A stretch of 64,000 bases of DNA from NCBI GenBank assembly GCA_035079385.1, contig JAVHKY010000027.1:682001-746000 (forward strand), read 5' to 3'. Position 1 is the first letter of the stretch, and the number at the start of each line of letters is the position of its first letter. The translations under genes and the position numbers were made by a program. Under the pieces are notes generated by a model. The model ran no database searches. It had not been told where the DNA came from and saw nothing but the letters and a program-made list of their open reading frames with translations. The stretch is from Aspidiotus rigidus (lineage: Eukaryota > Arthropoda > Insecta > Hemiptera > Diaspididae). Shown here piece by piece: positions 20,400-31,899 of this stretch.

Positions 20400-23300
20400 A
20401 TTCGGCTCGAATTGAAGACGGAAGGAACAAAAGAAAAGAAAAAAGAAAAACATAAACCGCAATCATTTAGCTGCCAACTTGGCACCCTTACAGTTCACAG
20501 AGTGAGAAAAAAAGATAATGGAGTTAAGAAAGAAGAGAGGGAGGAGGAAAGATGTCCTGTCAATACCGATTGTAAATCGTTACCGTTAGAATATCAAAAA
20601 CGAAATGTGCAAATTCAGTTAGACATTGAGATGCGTATACAGAAAGATAGATCGACGTATTGTCGACGATGGAAGCGTATAGAAATATTATTACCGAGTA
20701 GATTCGGCAAATATACGACCAAGTATAGATGACGAAGACGAATAATACCCTATTTCGCCGCCTATATTCTTCAGCTCAGAACTCGGTTGAAATGCTGACA
20801 AGTATGTTGTAGGTACCTACCATGGTATATACGGTAGTTAACGTATGCATAATACGTCATCCATTAACAAATTTCCGGCTCGCCGAATTCTTTTTCCCTT
20901 TCGTCTTCTACGAGTAAAAACTGCTCATCCCTATCTATTATTCAAATACTCTAAATGTGTATTTAGCCCAGCCATACGTATGGCCCAGAGGAAGAGGGTG
21001 AGAAGAATAACTCGCCTTCATATTTTAGCGACATTTTTACGCGTTTGCGTTTAATTTAATAAAAAATTTCGTGCTAAAAGTAAATTAAACAAAGGGGAAA
21101 AAAGAGGAGGAAAAAGAAAAGAGGGAAATTATAATAGAAACTACAGGCGAGTCGGCTTTTACTGAAAATATTTTAAACGGTATTACGAGTCGACCGGACG
21201 TTGTTTTCAGAAATGATTTATTCGTACATTTTTTTAAAAAAGCCTCGTAGAAAAGAAAGAGAGAAAAAACAACAACAAAAGTATGACAATCTTTATAGCG
21301 AGAGAGCGAGTGGAGTGGTTCGAAAACAAATCGCGAACATTTTTTACGTTGATTTTTCGCATTTGCAGTAGGAATTGAGGACGAGTCCGTGTGACGTTGG
21401 CGTGGCGCTCAATTACTCCGGGCAAAATTAATAAAATATAAGGAAATTCCGTTCTCGACGTTCGCGCGTGAGAAGCGAATCGGAATTAATAGAATTAGGT
21501 AATCAAGTATATAGTATAGAAGTGACGTGGAAGAGAAACGACCCCCGAGACGACAAAGATGACTACACTGCCTTGTCCTTTAAATAGTTATAATTAGTTC
21601 TCGTGCGTTGTAACTGTAAACAATCGATAAATTCCGCTATGCGGCGACCGCAAGAGTTTTCGTTTCAATTAATTAAAAGCGGAGGACGACCACATCTTGC
21701 ACCACATAAGTGATTGTTTACTCTGTTAACTGGCAGCTAGAGACAAGATATCCTTGTACCTACCGACGATGTTCGCCCACATTTGTCGCATAATACATCC
21801 TTTTTCCTCCTCCTCCCCCCTTCTCTGCCCTCATTAACCGAAGAACGTGTACGAGCTAATTTGCCCTCGCCGATATTTGTAGCCGTTAAATTGATTTCTG
21901 CTTCAAAACTCACCTTTATACTTTTTTTTTTTTTTTCTTTCCTCGTACACTCGTCGAGTAATCAAAGATCATGAGAAGAAGAGCAGATGAGAATGGGGAA
22001 GCGTTTATTTTTACGTTAAAATCTGCGAGCAGAATATGTACGTGGCAGCAAAGAGTTGTATGGTACATCTGTTGTAGTTTTCTTTTTTCTTAAAACTAAT
22101 TTCGAGAATTGTTTGGTATTTTTGAGGACGGGTACAGAATGAGAAATATAAAACTTTCAACTTTCTCATCGAGCGGCGAAGTTTATATTTTTTTCTTTCG
22201 GCCAAAAATTTACACTCGCTTCATCGTTCTACGGTACAAAGCTGGATATACCGCCTCTGCCGCTTCATTTCTATAGCATTGAAGTTGAAAACGAAAAAAT
22301 CTGTTGTAGGCTGAATTTGTGCACAAAATAATTAAGATTTTGTTGAATTCGCGAAAAATTATTCCTCGATTTTGGTGGGGTCTTTATCGTTTGTTTAAAT
22401 ACCTGTTCGCCCGCAACCCACCCGAGGAGAAACTTCCTCGTTCGTTAAATAAATAAAATTGTACAAGTATCAAAACTATACCCGTCTGTTGATATAGTAA
22501 TACGATGTGAATAGGTTCTTCCATTCAGTTATACCGGTAATCGGTAAGGTATTTTTCAAAAAGATGAGGAAGTTTGGCTAAAAATAGTTTTTAGGGGGTC
22601 TTTTCCTCTCCATCATTAGGAAGAGAGAGTGTATTCAACGAGATTGCTGTTATGTCGCTGAGCTTAAAAGTTCAGTCTGTAGTGGAACACGACACCAATT
22701 CCCAACCCAGCCTGTCCCGTCAACGGTAGATAATTGATATGCATTAGGTAAGCTATAGCTATCGAGTCGGTGAGAAGAAGGTCAGAACAGAAGCTGAGAA
22801 TTTAGTTTTTCTCACAATTTCTTGTAATCGAATGAGTGTCTGAAGTATGATTGTGTCTGTAATCAGTAGCCCTCGCGGTGACATACAACAGTTCTCGTCG
22901 TCGTGCTGAACTTTTCTGAAGTTAGTCAATGTACGGTTTCTTCTTTAATTTCTAATAAAATTTTTCTTCAACAAAGAGAGCTTTAACAAAAAAGAATAGC
23001 GGAAAACAAACGTCCTTAAATTCGTGACCGAAAAAAAAATATTATTAATAAATGGATATCCATTTCACGTCCCCAACTCATTTCTAATTCCGTAAAATGT
23101 GTAGTTGACGAAGATTCTCAAAAGAAGAAAGCTATTACATTTTCTTCCCCGTTTTAAGTCACTCCACTGTACTCGTATTCATACTCGAGTGTGTAAGTAC
23201 CATTTTATTTAAGAAGTGTGCTTTATTATATATAGATTACGCACATCATCAACTCCCAAATAGTGTTCTCTCACATGCGCTCTTCACGCACGGAAAGAGA

Positions 23301-23800
23301 ATCAAATTCATACGATGTGATAATTGTGACAATAGTATAATGCGAGGAACGTAAACATTAACTCGAGTTTCATCTCACGAACTCTGACTACAAAAGTTAT
23401 CAGAAACATGCACTAGCAATATGTACTTTCAATCGTATTCCCATTCTCTAGTTAGGTATGGCGTGTAAATTTTTCGCAAAGGAACTGCAGATTTGCTACT
23501 AGGTTGATATTGTACCGCAAAGTGAACGGATATATCGGACTCACTGTTCATGCAATTTTTTTGTTGAGTTACAACTGATGAATCTACAATTGGCTCATCA
23601 ATAAGCTACCTAAATGTTCATCACTCGCAAAATCTGTTCAAAAGCAATAAAACAATGATGCCTCCTTCGCAGACTATTGGGCAACTGGCAACCCAGCAAG
23701 TATAGTAACTGTCCTGCAACACCAGCAGTATAATCACATTATTCGTAGGCGAGCTAAAAGTTACAAAGTTTCAGAAGCCACAGCGCACGGAGCAGCAAAC
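20400..23800. other. Low-copy noncoding stretch
   Basis: Mixed AT-rich sequence with CpG-containing words and no recognised repeat or domain. An acceptor-like site at about 21368 (tttttcgcatttgcag, plus) opens only short frames. Probably intron or intergenic DNA. Confidence 0.4.
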
Positions 23801-23812
23801 TTTGCCTTCCGA

Positions 23813-23889
23813 GAGGATGTATCTGTGAAAAAGGCGTCCGCTCAGAGTATTTCTTATGAGACGAACACCCTTCTCATAGATACCTCTTC
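23813..23889. repeat. Short hairpin repeat, copy 3
   Basis: Stem 'gaggatgtatctgtgaaaaa' pairs with 'ttctcatagatacctcttc', with loop region 'agagtatttcttatgaga'. It aligns base by base with the hairpin at 6686-6762, but many stem bases differ on both sides so that pairing is largely kept. Confidence 0.7.
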
Positions 23890-23899
23890 AAGATAATAC

Positions 23900-25185
23900 A
23901 ATCAAACAATTGGCCTTAAAAAATGCAACAACCGCGCATTTCGATTTATAGTTAGTACCTAAATCTTTTTTTTTATTCCAATTATATTTATCAAATACCA
24001 AATAATAGTGATAATGAAAATAATATAACAAAACATAAGAACAGATTACATAATAGTAAGATAAAAAAATAATAGTAATAAACCATAGGAACAAAAGGTG
24101 ACAAAAATAAAAATAATAGTAACTAGGTACTAAAAAAAAAATGATAATAAAAAAATAGGAATTTTTTTAAAAATGAAAATTTTTTCAGAATTAAGGGGGG
24201 AGAAAGAAAAAGAGGGGAAAAAAGGGAGGTTGGAGTTGAGGGTAACTACTAGGCCTTCGTCTTACACCGTATAGAGTCATTGCGAATACCTACTTTAAAT
24301 GGTTAGGTGAGAAATAAATTGTGCAAGGTGAGGGAATATTGCGAAGTTTTCAACTGATAGAAAATTGGTAGCTGTGACAGATTGAACTCGATAGTCAATA
24401 TGATACCTATTCTCATCAATGTTTTTAGTTTATGATCGCCTATTAATCGAAACTTCTTTACGAAGAAAACCTCTAGCTTTCGAAAAGTATTAATCATCAA
24501 AGAGAAAAGACCACAGTCGAGGGGAAAAAGTAAAGAGACTAGGTAAGAAAAATGATAAACCACACACTATTCAACTTGATTCAGGCGTTAATCCTTGTGT
24601 AAAGCTGTGTCGTGTTCTAATCACCGCCATCAGTTCATTGCACAAGTGCTGTTTTCTTCTTAAGATTACTTTTTGTTCTTTTTTCTATCGTTGATTTTTT
24701 TCTTTTTTCATTCGCGGAAAATTCATTAACGCTATTCGAGTACAGTTTCCGCAATTTATGAACATTTCATGAGAAGTGTAAAGAAGTATACTTACTCGGG
24801 CAAGAGGTAAACGATGAGAGACGCGCGAGTAGATGAAGATACACAAGTTTGATTATGGAATGACTTATAACGTAAAAGAAAAGCGCTTAAGTTCTCGACA
24901 AACTCTCGTACATCCTTTTTCATTTGGGTTTTTCTCTTTTCTTTCTTCTTTCATCGACTTTGATGTTCGTAAAACTGTGAACGATACTATACAGTTAATT
25001 ACCTAGCAATTTACGATACCGAACAAATTGGTTTAGAATAAAGGAGTGATACTGCCTTGTAAGTAGTACTTAACATTTACGTGATGAGAGTTACATATAC
25101 CTAAGTAATTCGGAGATTGGAAATCTTAAAGATAGACTTATCTAGATTTATTGAGAAGATCTTTAAGGGTCGTGGAAATATTCAG
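23900..25185. other. Low-copy noncoding stretch
   Basis: A-rich 23940-24200, then mixed sequence. A minus-strand donor-like site (GCCCGA then GTAAGTATAC) at about 24800 follows a 68-base open stretch, but two frames stay open and neither looks like a known protein. Confidence 0.3.
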
Positions 25186-25189
25186 TGGG

Positions 25190-25936
25190 ACATGCCAGTA
25201 TCCGTTTACCCCCAAAAGTTCCAAAAAAAATTTCCAATCCAAAAATTCCAAATTCATGATTTCTGAAAGTTCCAATGTCCAAATTTATCAAACCAGAAAG
25301 TTCCAAGTATTGAAAGTTCCAAAGTAACGAAAAGGGAAGAAAAAAGAGTAATGAAGAGTCATGATGCAGGCATACAAAGTAACAATACTTGGATAATCGA
25401 TATTACTCATAAATCACAGCTTCTGATTCAGTAAACGTTCCTGCTGTAAAATGATAAAAATTCATACCTTTTTATTTCATTGCTAATCTGATAGCATCAG
25501 TTCGTCTTCTTAGCGTCTGCGGTACGACGTGCGTATTCGAAGCACATATTAATTTGTTGTTGATATTTCGTGTGATTGAAGCTCATTTTTCAAAGTAGCC
25601 TATGGCAGAAACTATTGTGTTTCCAGGTAGGACGACGTCATGTTGACGGTTTTTTGTTTTTTAAACATTCTTCTGGGAAGGGAATGAAATGCAATATTTG
25701 AGGGGTGTGGGTTACAATATACATTTTTAAGCTGAAATTTTTGTTTGATGTTGTGGACTTCTTTTTTAGAATTATATAGGTTCGATGTTGTTTTTTAGAA
25801 TTGTAAGTTTGATGTTCTGGATTTTTTCTTTAGACATAACTTCTTGAATATTTCAGTTTTGGAACTTATTCCTTGGAACTTTTGGATTGGATTTTTTCTT
25901 TTGAAACTTTTGGGAGGGAATCGCCAGTACCTGGTT
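25190..25936. repeat. Inverted repeat of AGTTCCAA-rich arms
   Basis: The left arm (25190-25330) is rich in 'caaaagttcc', 'tccaatccaaaa' and 'gaaagttccaa'. The right arm (25795-25936) is its inverse ('ttggaacttttggattgga'). The sequence between is unrelated low-copy DNA. Likely a foldback or MITE-type element. No target duplication was identified. Confidence 0.6.
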
Positions 25937-26389
25937 ACGTCAACTTCATTAATGACGTATATAGGACTTGACACAGCAGTGGCGCGCTGGCTTTGCCACC
26001 TCACATGCATCCTGAAATAATATTATTTGATAGTGTTGACAAGAGCACCACTAGTGCCCTCTGTCTCACGCATATCACACTTTATCATCATCACCTCACA
26101 CTAGCACGTCAGCTATTTAGTCTGATAAAGTCAGCTTATTATGTTTACAGCATGCGGACCAACGGATAGTGTATTGTAACATTATTAATTAACTAATGTG
26201 CACTCGAATTATCGTCTGAAAAACGAAAAAAAGTTAGTAACTTAACAGGTTTTTGTTTTTTCACTCGACAAAGAACAGTGACGTGTTTGAAACATTGTGA
26301 TAAATACAATAAATAGGTGAATTTAGCCGAGATTTTATTTGAAAGAAAAAGAGTTATTGTGAATGTTTATGGTGATAAAGTACTGTATG

Positions 26390-27120
26390 TCAGCTCTTGT
26401 TTGTGTCTTTGAATCTGTTTGAGTATGCCGAAAGAAAGGAAAGCAAATTGAAGGAATAAGCCATCGCCGCAGCATGATGCAATGTCATTGCTGGAAGAAG
26501 ATAAAAGTGACGCGAACTCATCGGACCTGTATGAATCAAACTCACATAGTAATTCAGATAACAATTTTAGTAGTACCTACCTAACTCTGCAAAAGAAGAT
26601 GAAGAGGTAAGTGTGAATATGTGAATTCCCAAGTATTTCAGAAAGTATAGTTTCTAAAGCCGTTAAAGATCAAATGGTATTACTTAATGAATATGATAAG
26701 AAGCAATACACACAGTTATGTGTCAGATAATTCGATGACAACGGCCATTGGAATTTCAAAACATGGAAAGCAAATAAGCAATGGTAGAAATAAAACTCAA
26801 GGCGCTAGGCATCTTAAAATTTGTTGAAAGTGAATAGGGCAATACCTTGTTAACACAAAATGAAAATGGCCCAGACCATGATGTATCTTAACGAGGCAGT
26901 TGTGAAAAATATTGCGAACAATTTTATCATAAATAACCTGTATGATGCATATGTTTTGATTAGAAGCCATTTAGGGAGACAACGAGCTAATTGATGCTGT
27001 TGAACAAAAATGATTGAACCCAGCTCTGTCTCACAAGGTTAAATTGATGTACATGCAACAAGCAGCCTGTAATAGGCTGGAAGAGGTTTGTGCATGTACA
27101 AAGTTGAATGAACGAGTATC
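26390..27120 (+). pseudogene. Degenerate retroelement-like reading frames
   Basis: The first part reads MPKERKAN, a stop, then HDAMSLLEEDKSDANSSDLY and ESNSHSNSDNNFSSTYL up to a donor-like site (AAGAG then GTAAGTGTG) at 26605. Further on, FDDNGHWNFKTWKANKQW and LYDAYVLIRSHLG recall the Gag region of Ty1/copia elements. Stops and shifts are frequent. Assignment to copia is tentative. No LTR pair was established. Confidence 0.3.
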
Positions 27121-27499
27121 TGTGTATCCAAATTAATGATCAGGCAAACTATATACCTATTCAACAATTGAGAAAGAATGTTTCTTCCTGATTGTCAATA
27201 TTATATGAATTAATAGTCTGTGTCAATTAAACTCTACTGGAATGTCCTTATATGATCTTAATCACAGAATAACAGAACACACACTTGCTCATATATTTAA
27301 TTTGTTATGAATGAATTTTTTTCAGTTTATTTTCCAAAATTATCTGGTTTTGTCTTTAGTCTTTCAGCTTTCAGCTAGCTTTCCAACTCTGCTTGATAAT
27401 ATAATACTCTCTTCTCTTGTGGTGATACTCATCTCTCTCCTTGGAAAGTTTTGTTTATCTCTTACTAGCAAAATCCGAGAGTCTTGTATTCTATAGATT

Positions 27500-29160
27500 T
27501 GCAGCTTGATATCAATTTCATGTTTACTAGCATAGGTACTCTACAATCATTCATTTCTTTTGCTTGGATCTTCTACCTAGTAAGTATCTAGGTACTTATG
27601 TTCATTCCAACAATTCATCTCTCATCACTTAAATACTGTCCCGCGACAACTTTGATATTTCTCATTTCATTTGTGTTTATTAGGATGATGAATGAATACA
27701 AGATAGATCAATGCACCCTAGCACAATGTTCACAATATTGACTTCATACCCATCAAAATGAAATAAATTTACAATGTTGAACATTCAATCAATTTTGAAG
27801 ACCTTTTGATAGAAAGGTCCTCATTTATTAATTACACCATTCTTTGCAAGGTTTGTGATGATAACAGGTCTTGTTCCTACCTATTGTTTTGTTTGTAAAC
27901 ACCTGCACAACAACAGGCCTAACGCACAAAATGAACCACAACTCGATGATTACCTAGTTTTTATTTTCCTTTCTTTCTCAAGTTGATGATGTCGATTCGT
28001 TTTCATTATCATCAGTTGCTTCCTTGTTCTCGCTGAAAATGATTTCGATTTTTTTAAATTTTTTCTGCGTTTTTTGCAATTCCTTACTCTCGTGAGTAGT
28101 TTTCTGCTGTTTTTTGCATTTCTTTAATCTCTTGAATATGTATTTTCAATATATCTTTCCTCGATTTTCTGGACTCATCGCCACGTAATCATTCGCAGAA
28201 AATAGAAATTTCTCTTGAAAACTATTGAAAATTTAACGCAAAGCGTAATAGAAGGGCTGAATTTCATTTCGGAATTCAAAATGGGTTCGACAGGCATTCT
28301 CAACGGTCGAGTTGTTTCGTTACGGTGTGCACTCCCGAGGAAATGGAAAACAAAAGGGACACTAACGGCTTCGTTAATGTAGGCCAGCGCAGAAAAACCA
28401 CGTTAAAAGATAACGCGTAAATACGAGTTCATACAAACACTATGCCATTGTAGTGTCGACCTTTACGCAATCAACATTTACACGTTTCTACTTTCAGCAT
28501 TTGGTAATTTTCATACCACAAAAACAAGAAGCGAAATTAATAGTCTTCGGGAGTGCTTTTTAAATTTCCAGCCTTTAAATAAGCTAGCTTTAGCGCACTC
28601 GGTAATTCAGACGTTGCCCACCGAGAACTGTTTCTTTTCACCATGCTCGTCCAATTTTAGTACTATACAACGATGGTAGTGGAGGAGTCGGAGAACCAAA
28701 ACCGAGGAAAGCGAGAGGCTCGATGAAACATTTTCCACTATTATGAGAACATTAGATTTTCTTTCGCGTCCGTACATTCTAACCAAGTATACAGAACTAC
28801 TGCAAGTACTGTACAACATACAGCACAATAAAACGGGCGTTATTTATTTAGTACAACGTGTACTCGACGATTAGTGTTGTTGCTTCGTTAGTTCTTCTCG
28901 TGCCTGTACTCTATTATAGTAATAGCGAATGAAGATGATGGTAGTGTGGTGCCCTTCACAGTGAATGGGATGCAGCGTGCATTTATAACGCGTTCGAGAA
29001 ATCATATTCCGACAATATGATAAACAATGCAATCGATATGGTGGACGGGACCTCATAAAATGAAGATACACTGTACTCTATACGAATACAATATGAAAAT
29101 GTTGTGTATGGGGCTGCCTGCAAAGACAATAAGTTTTGAAAATTTACGAGAAAGCACGAG
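27500..29160. other. Low-copy noncoding stretch
   Basis: Contains a short palindrome 27797-27822 ('gaagaccttttgatagaaaggtcctc') that matches the two ends of the hairpin family at 6686 without its loop. The rest shows no recognisable gene or repeat. Confidence 0.4.

Positions 29161-29164
<4 letters not shown>

Positions 29165-29242
<78 letters not shown>
29165..29242. repeat. (GA)39 microsatellite
   Basis: Uninterrupted GA dinucleotides over 78 bases. The open frame across it is an artefact of the repeat. Confidence 0.95.
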
Positions 29243-29245
<3 letters not shown>

Positions 29246-29711
29246 CAAAGGAACGAAAGCGCGCATAAGATGTGAGGAAGTTATAAATCGCGAAGCGCAG
29301 CTGTGAGAAAGGAAGCTAAAAACTCGTAAAAGTTATTTATGGAAAAGTGTCGCATATTAATACAGGACTATTATTAAATATAAATCGTGTATATCGGTTA
29401 TAACGTGAAAAAAATACACCTTCGCGAGAAATGTGGAATATTTTGAATCGCTAGGCGAACCCGTGCGCCCTGGTTGTAAAATGAAAATGAGTTACACGAG
29501 TAGGTTCAAAATTCTATTGTGTACGTGTCTGTAGGTCTGCGCGCACCAACAACAAACAAGAGGAATCCCCTTTGGTAAACAGATTCGAATTCGTGTACAA
29601 TTATTTGTAATAGTATTTTGGTTCTCACAGTTACGCCCCCGCGCTCAGAAGGAAGGCGCGCCAGAATAAATTAATTGCGGGAAAAAGCCGGTAATCTACG
29701 ATTTAGTTTAC

Positions 29712-29776
29712 CTCCAATAATTGTGCCGACCACGTAGAAAGCAGAAGTGACCCCCGTCGTTACGCGTGTTTTTATT
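29712..29776 (-). CDS. Candidate exon, amino-acid transporter-like membrane helix
   Basis: The minus-strand frame reads IKTRVTTGVTSAFYVVGTII then G, ending at a donor (TTGGAG then GTAAAC) in phase 1. The pattern resembles the start of the first helix in AAAP-family (Pfam Aa_trans) transporters, where a similar stretch is followed by a GVLALP-like motif. The entry site (tgtaaaag) is weak because the pyrimidine run lies further upstream, and a stop sits just before it. Entry would be in phase 2. The following exon, which should carry the LP motif, was not found. Treat as a lead only. Confidence 0.25.
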
Positions 29777-30633
29777 CTTTTACAACTTTGAATTTAAATA
29801 GTGGCCTGTGGGGAAGTTTGAAATTAAAAGTTTCAGCGTAACTCCATTCACCAGAAAAAGTCGAGTGAGTACAGGGCAAATTAAAATGGAGACGTAGACG
29901 TAACAAGCTTACGAAGAAATAGTAAAATGATAATAAAAGAGAGGTAGAAGATACTTTTTGACTTCGTTGTATAATTAGGTTAAAACTTTGCCTCATGGAA
30001 CTTTATTCGTGCTTCTGTATTAGGTTGATATTAGTAATTGGTCAGTTGTCGGCAATTAGCAAAAATTACTAACTAACCGACGCAAATTTGGTGTGTCGGT
30101 AGTTCTTTGGAAACGGCAACATTCTAGTGACTGACAACAACTCTGGAAATAATTTTATACCGGGTTGCTGAAAACCATACAATTATTGTTCTTCTACAAA
30201 TGACTATCATTCTATTTATTAATTATGCTTTATTCTATGCGTTCGAAACTCTTCAAAATGAGTAAATCTAGGGAGAAATCTTGAAAGAATTTATCAAGAC
30301 TGCGGGAATTCTTATCAATGTTTCACGGAGTTTTTGTGAATCTCCATTCAACGACTCAACTAATAATAGTATGACTTACCTATCCTCGACACAACCGGAA
30401 CTTTCTGAGAACAATTCGACGGTTTGAATTTCGTCTGCGAACAAAGATACCAGAAATTAGTTTAAAAAATAAGGTATAATTTCTAATGAAGAAGTACCTA
30501 GGTCGTAATTTTTGACATGATTATTTTCAAGAGTAGGTTGATCTCAACAATGATTTAGATTCACAAAAATGGCGTAGATAGGAGGGGGGATATATGCCTA
30601 CCCCCCCCCCCCCATTGCTTTCTTGTACCAAGC

Positions 30634-30790
30634 AATTTTATAATCATGATAAGCTTCGTTCTTTTTTTTTTTTTTTTCTAGTGATAGCTCTATCTAAAAA
30701 CAAAATTTCTGATTACTTCCTTGAATTTTATAATCACGATAAGCTTCTTTTTTTTCTCTCTCTTGGTGATAGTTCCATCTAAAAAAAAAT
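30634..30790. repeat. Tandem duplication of about 90 bp
   Basis: 'aattttataatcatgataagcttc' through 'gtgatagctctatctaaaaa' is repeated once at 30725-30790, with shorter T-tracts. Confidence 0.75.
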
Positions 30791-30960
30791 ATCCCTCCCC
30801 ATTACGAAATCATACCTGCGCCAATTCACAACGAGACGTGAACCTCTGATTTTATTGTTGAAGTTTTTCTGTGACTTCCTACGTCAAACAACAATCTTTT
30901 TGTGATGGATCACTTTGAAGTGCCAACATCACTTATTCTGCTTGTTAAAAACTAAATTAA

Positions 30961-31225
30961 TAAAAAGAAGAACGTCTCTACTCTTTTCATCCAGCATGGA
31001 CTCTCTCTGACCAAAAAGTTCTTGAAATATAATCATGACCTATCAGTGCTGAGAGCCGACAAAGATCATTGTTGTACCGTCTTAATGAAGAAGAAGATCT
31101 GCGAACAAAAAGCTCTGGCTCTTTTACAGCATATTTCCACCTATGAAGTAAACCCAACTTCTGAGCTAGAACGGAAAAGTAACGAATTCATTGGATCCAT
31201 AGGTATAAAAAAAAAATTACAATAA
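30961..31225 (+). pseudogene. Penelope-like element, N-terminal fragment
   Basis: Frame reads KKFLKYNHDLSVLRADKDHC then CTVLMKKKICEQKALALLQ and STYEVNPTSELERKSNEFI. This corresponds to the KADKGN..V.M...DY block and the following TY..L..DPT linker found before the RT core in Penelope-like elements. It is truncated at about 31230, where a hammerhead-like motif begins, and is not functional. Confidence 0.65.
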
Positions 31226-31250
31226 CGTAATGAAAATTTTTATTTAACAT

Positions 31251-31287
31251 GACCAGGTTTCGCGTCGACTAAGCGGCGCATCATCAG
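31251..31287 (-). ncRNA. Hammerhead ribozyme-like motif
   Basis: On the minus strand: CTGATGATGCGCCGCTTAGT then CGACGCGAAACCTGGTC. It has the conserved CUGAUGA, a stem II made from GCGCCG and CGACGC (one mismatch), then GAAAC and a very short stem III ending in GUC. Minimal hammerheads of this form are known from Penelope-like elements, and Penelope-like fragments lie on both sides. Activity cannot be judged from sequence. Confidence 0.5.
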
Positions 31288-31329
31288 TAGTGTTCTCCCT
31301 CAACCTCACATTCTTCTTTGGCTTCGTTG

Positions 31330-31683
31330 CGGTGACGACATTCTTTGGGTTTGGGATGGCTCGTCGTCAGTCTCGAAAACCTCATCTCTTACTTGAATTT
31401 CATTCATCCGAACATCCACTTCACCCTATAGAACTCGGTGGTCCTTCTATCAACTATCTCACCATCTCTCTCCAACTAGAAAACTACCGGCTTTCCCCCA
31501 CTTTGTTATCTCTCGCAAGCCATCTAACACTGCCCTCTCTTTTCATCATCATTCTCGTAGATTCTTTGCCTTACTCGCTTTCATCAATCGTCTCCTCGCC
31601 ATTCCTCTCTCAACCCTTCATTCTTTTCAATGCAGGATGGTTAACGAACTGACGTTCGACTTACCTCGCTCCGAATTCTTCTA
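31330..31683 (+). pseudogene. Penelope-like element, RT palm-thumb fragment
   Basis: Across two frames: YLNFIHPNIHFT, ELGGPSINYLTISLQLENYR, then SRKPSNTALSFHHHSRRFFA and LLAFINRLLAIPLS. This matches the stretch after the YVDD motif in Penelope-like RTs (FTIE...INFLD..I..., then YRKPT.TD.......H....K.A....). A frameshift separates the parts and the catalytic motif is missing, so it is dead. It probably belongs to a different copy from the fragment at 30961-31225. Confidence 0.7.
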
Positions 31684-31830
31684 AATAAAAATGGAAAAAT
31701 CTCAAAAACTACCAATCCGATTTTCAAAAAAATGACCCTATTCCCTAATGCAAATATAAAACTTCAATAATTCTCAATTTCATATAAATCGACCCAATAC
31801 CAACCGAGAACATTTGCCCACCAATAAAAG

Positions 31831-31866
31831 TACATACATACATGCGTACGTACGTACGTACGTATA
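31831..31866. repeat. Short tetranucleotide repeat (TACA/CGTA)
   Basis: 'tacatacatacatg' followed by five CGTA units. A simple-sequence repeat without apparent function. Confidence 0.85.
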
Positions 31867-31899
31867 TATGAACTTGAGCCAATGTTAAAATCGTAATCC

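Noticed and set aside
29027..29275. 82-codon frame with long RERE run
   Set aside because: The run is the translated (GA)39 microsatellite.
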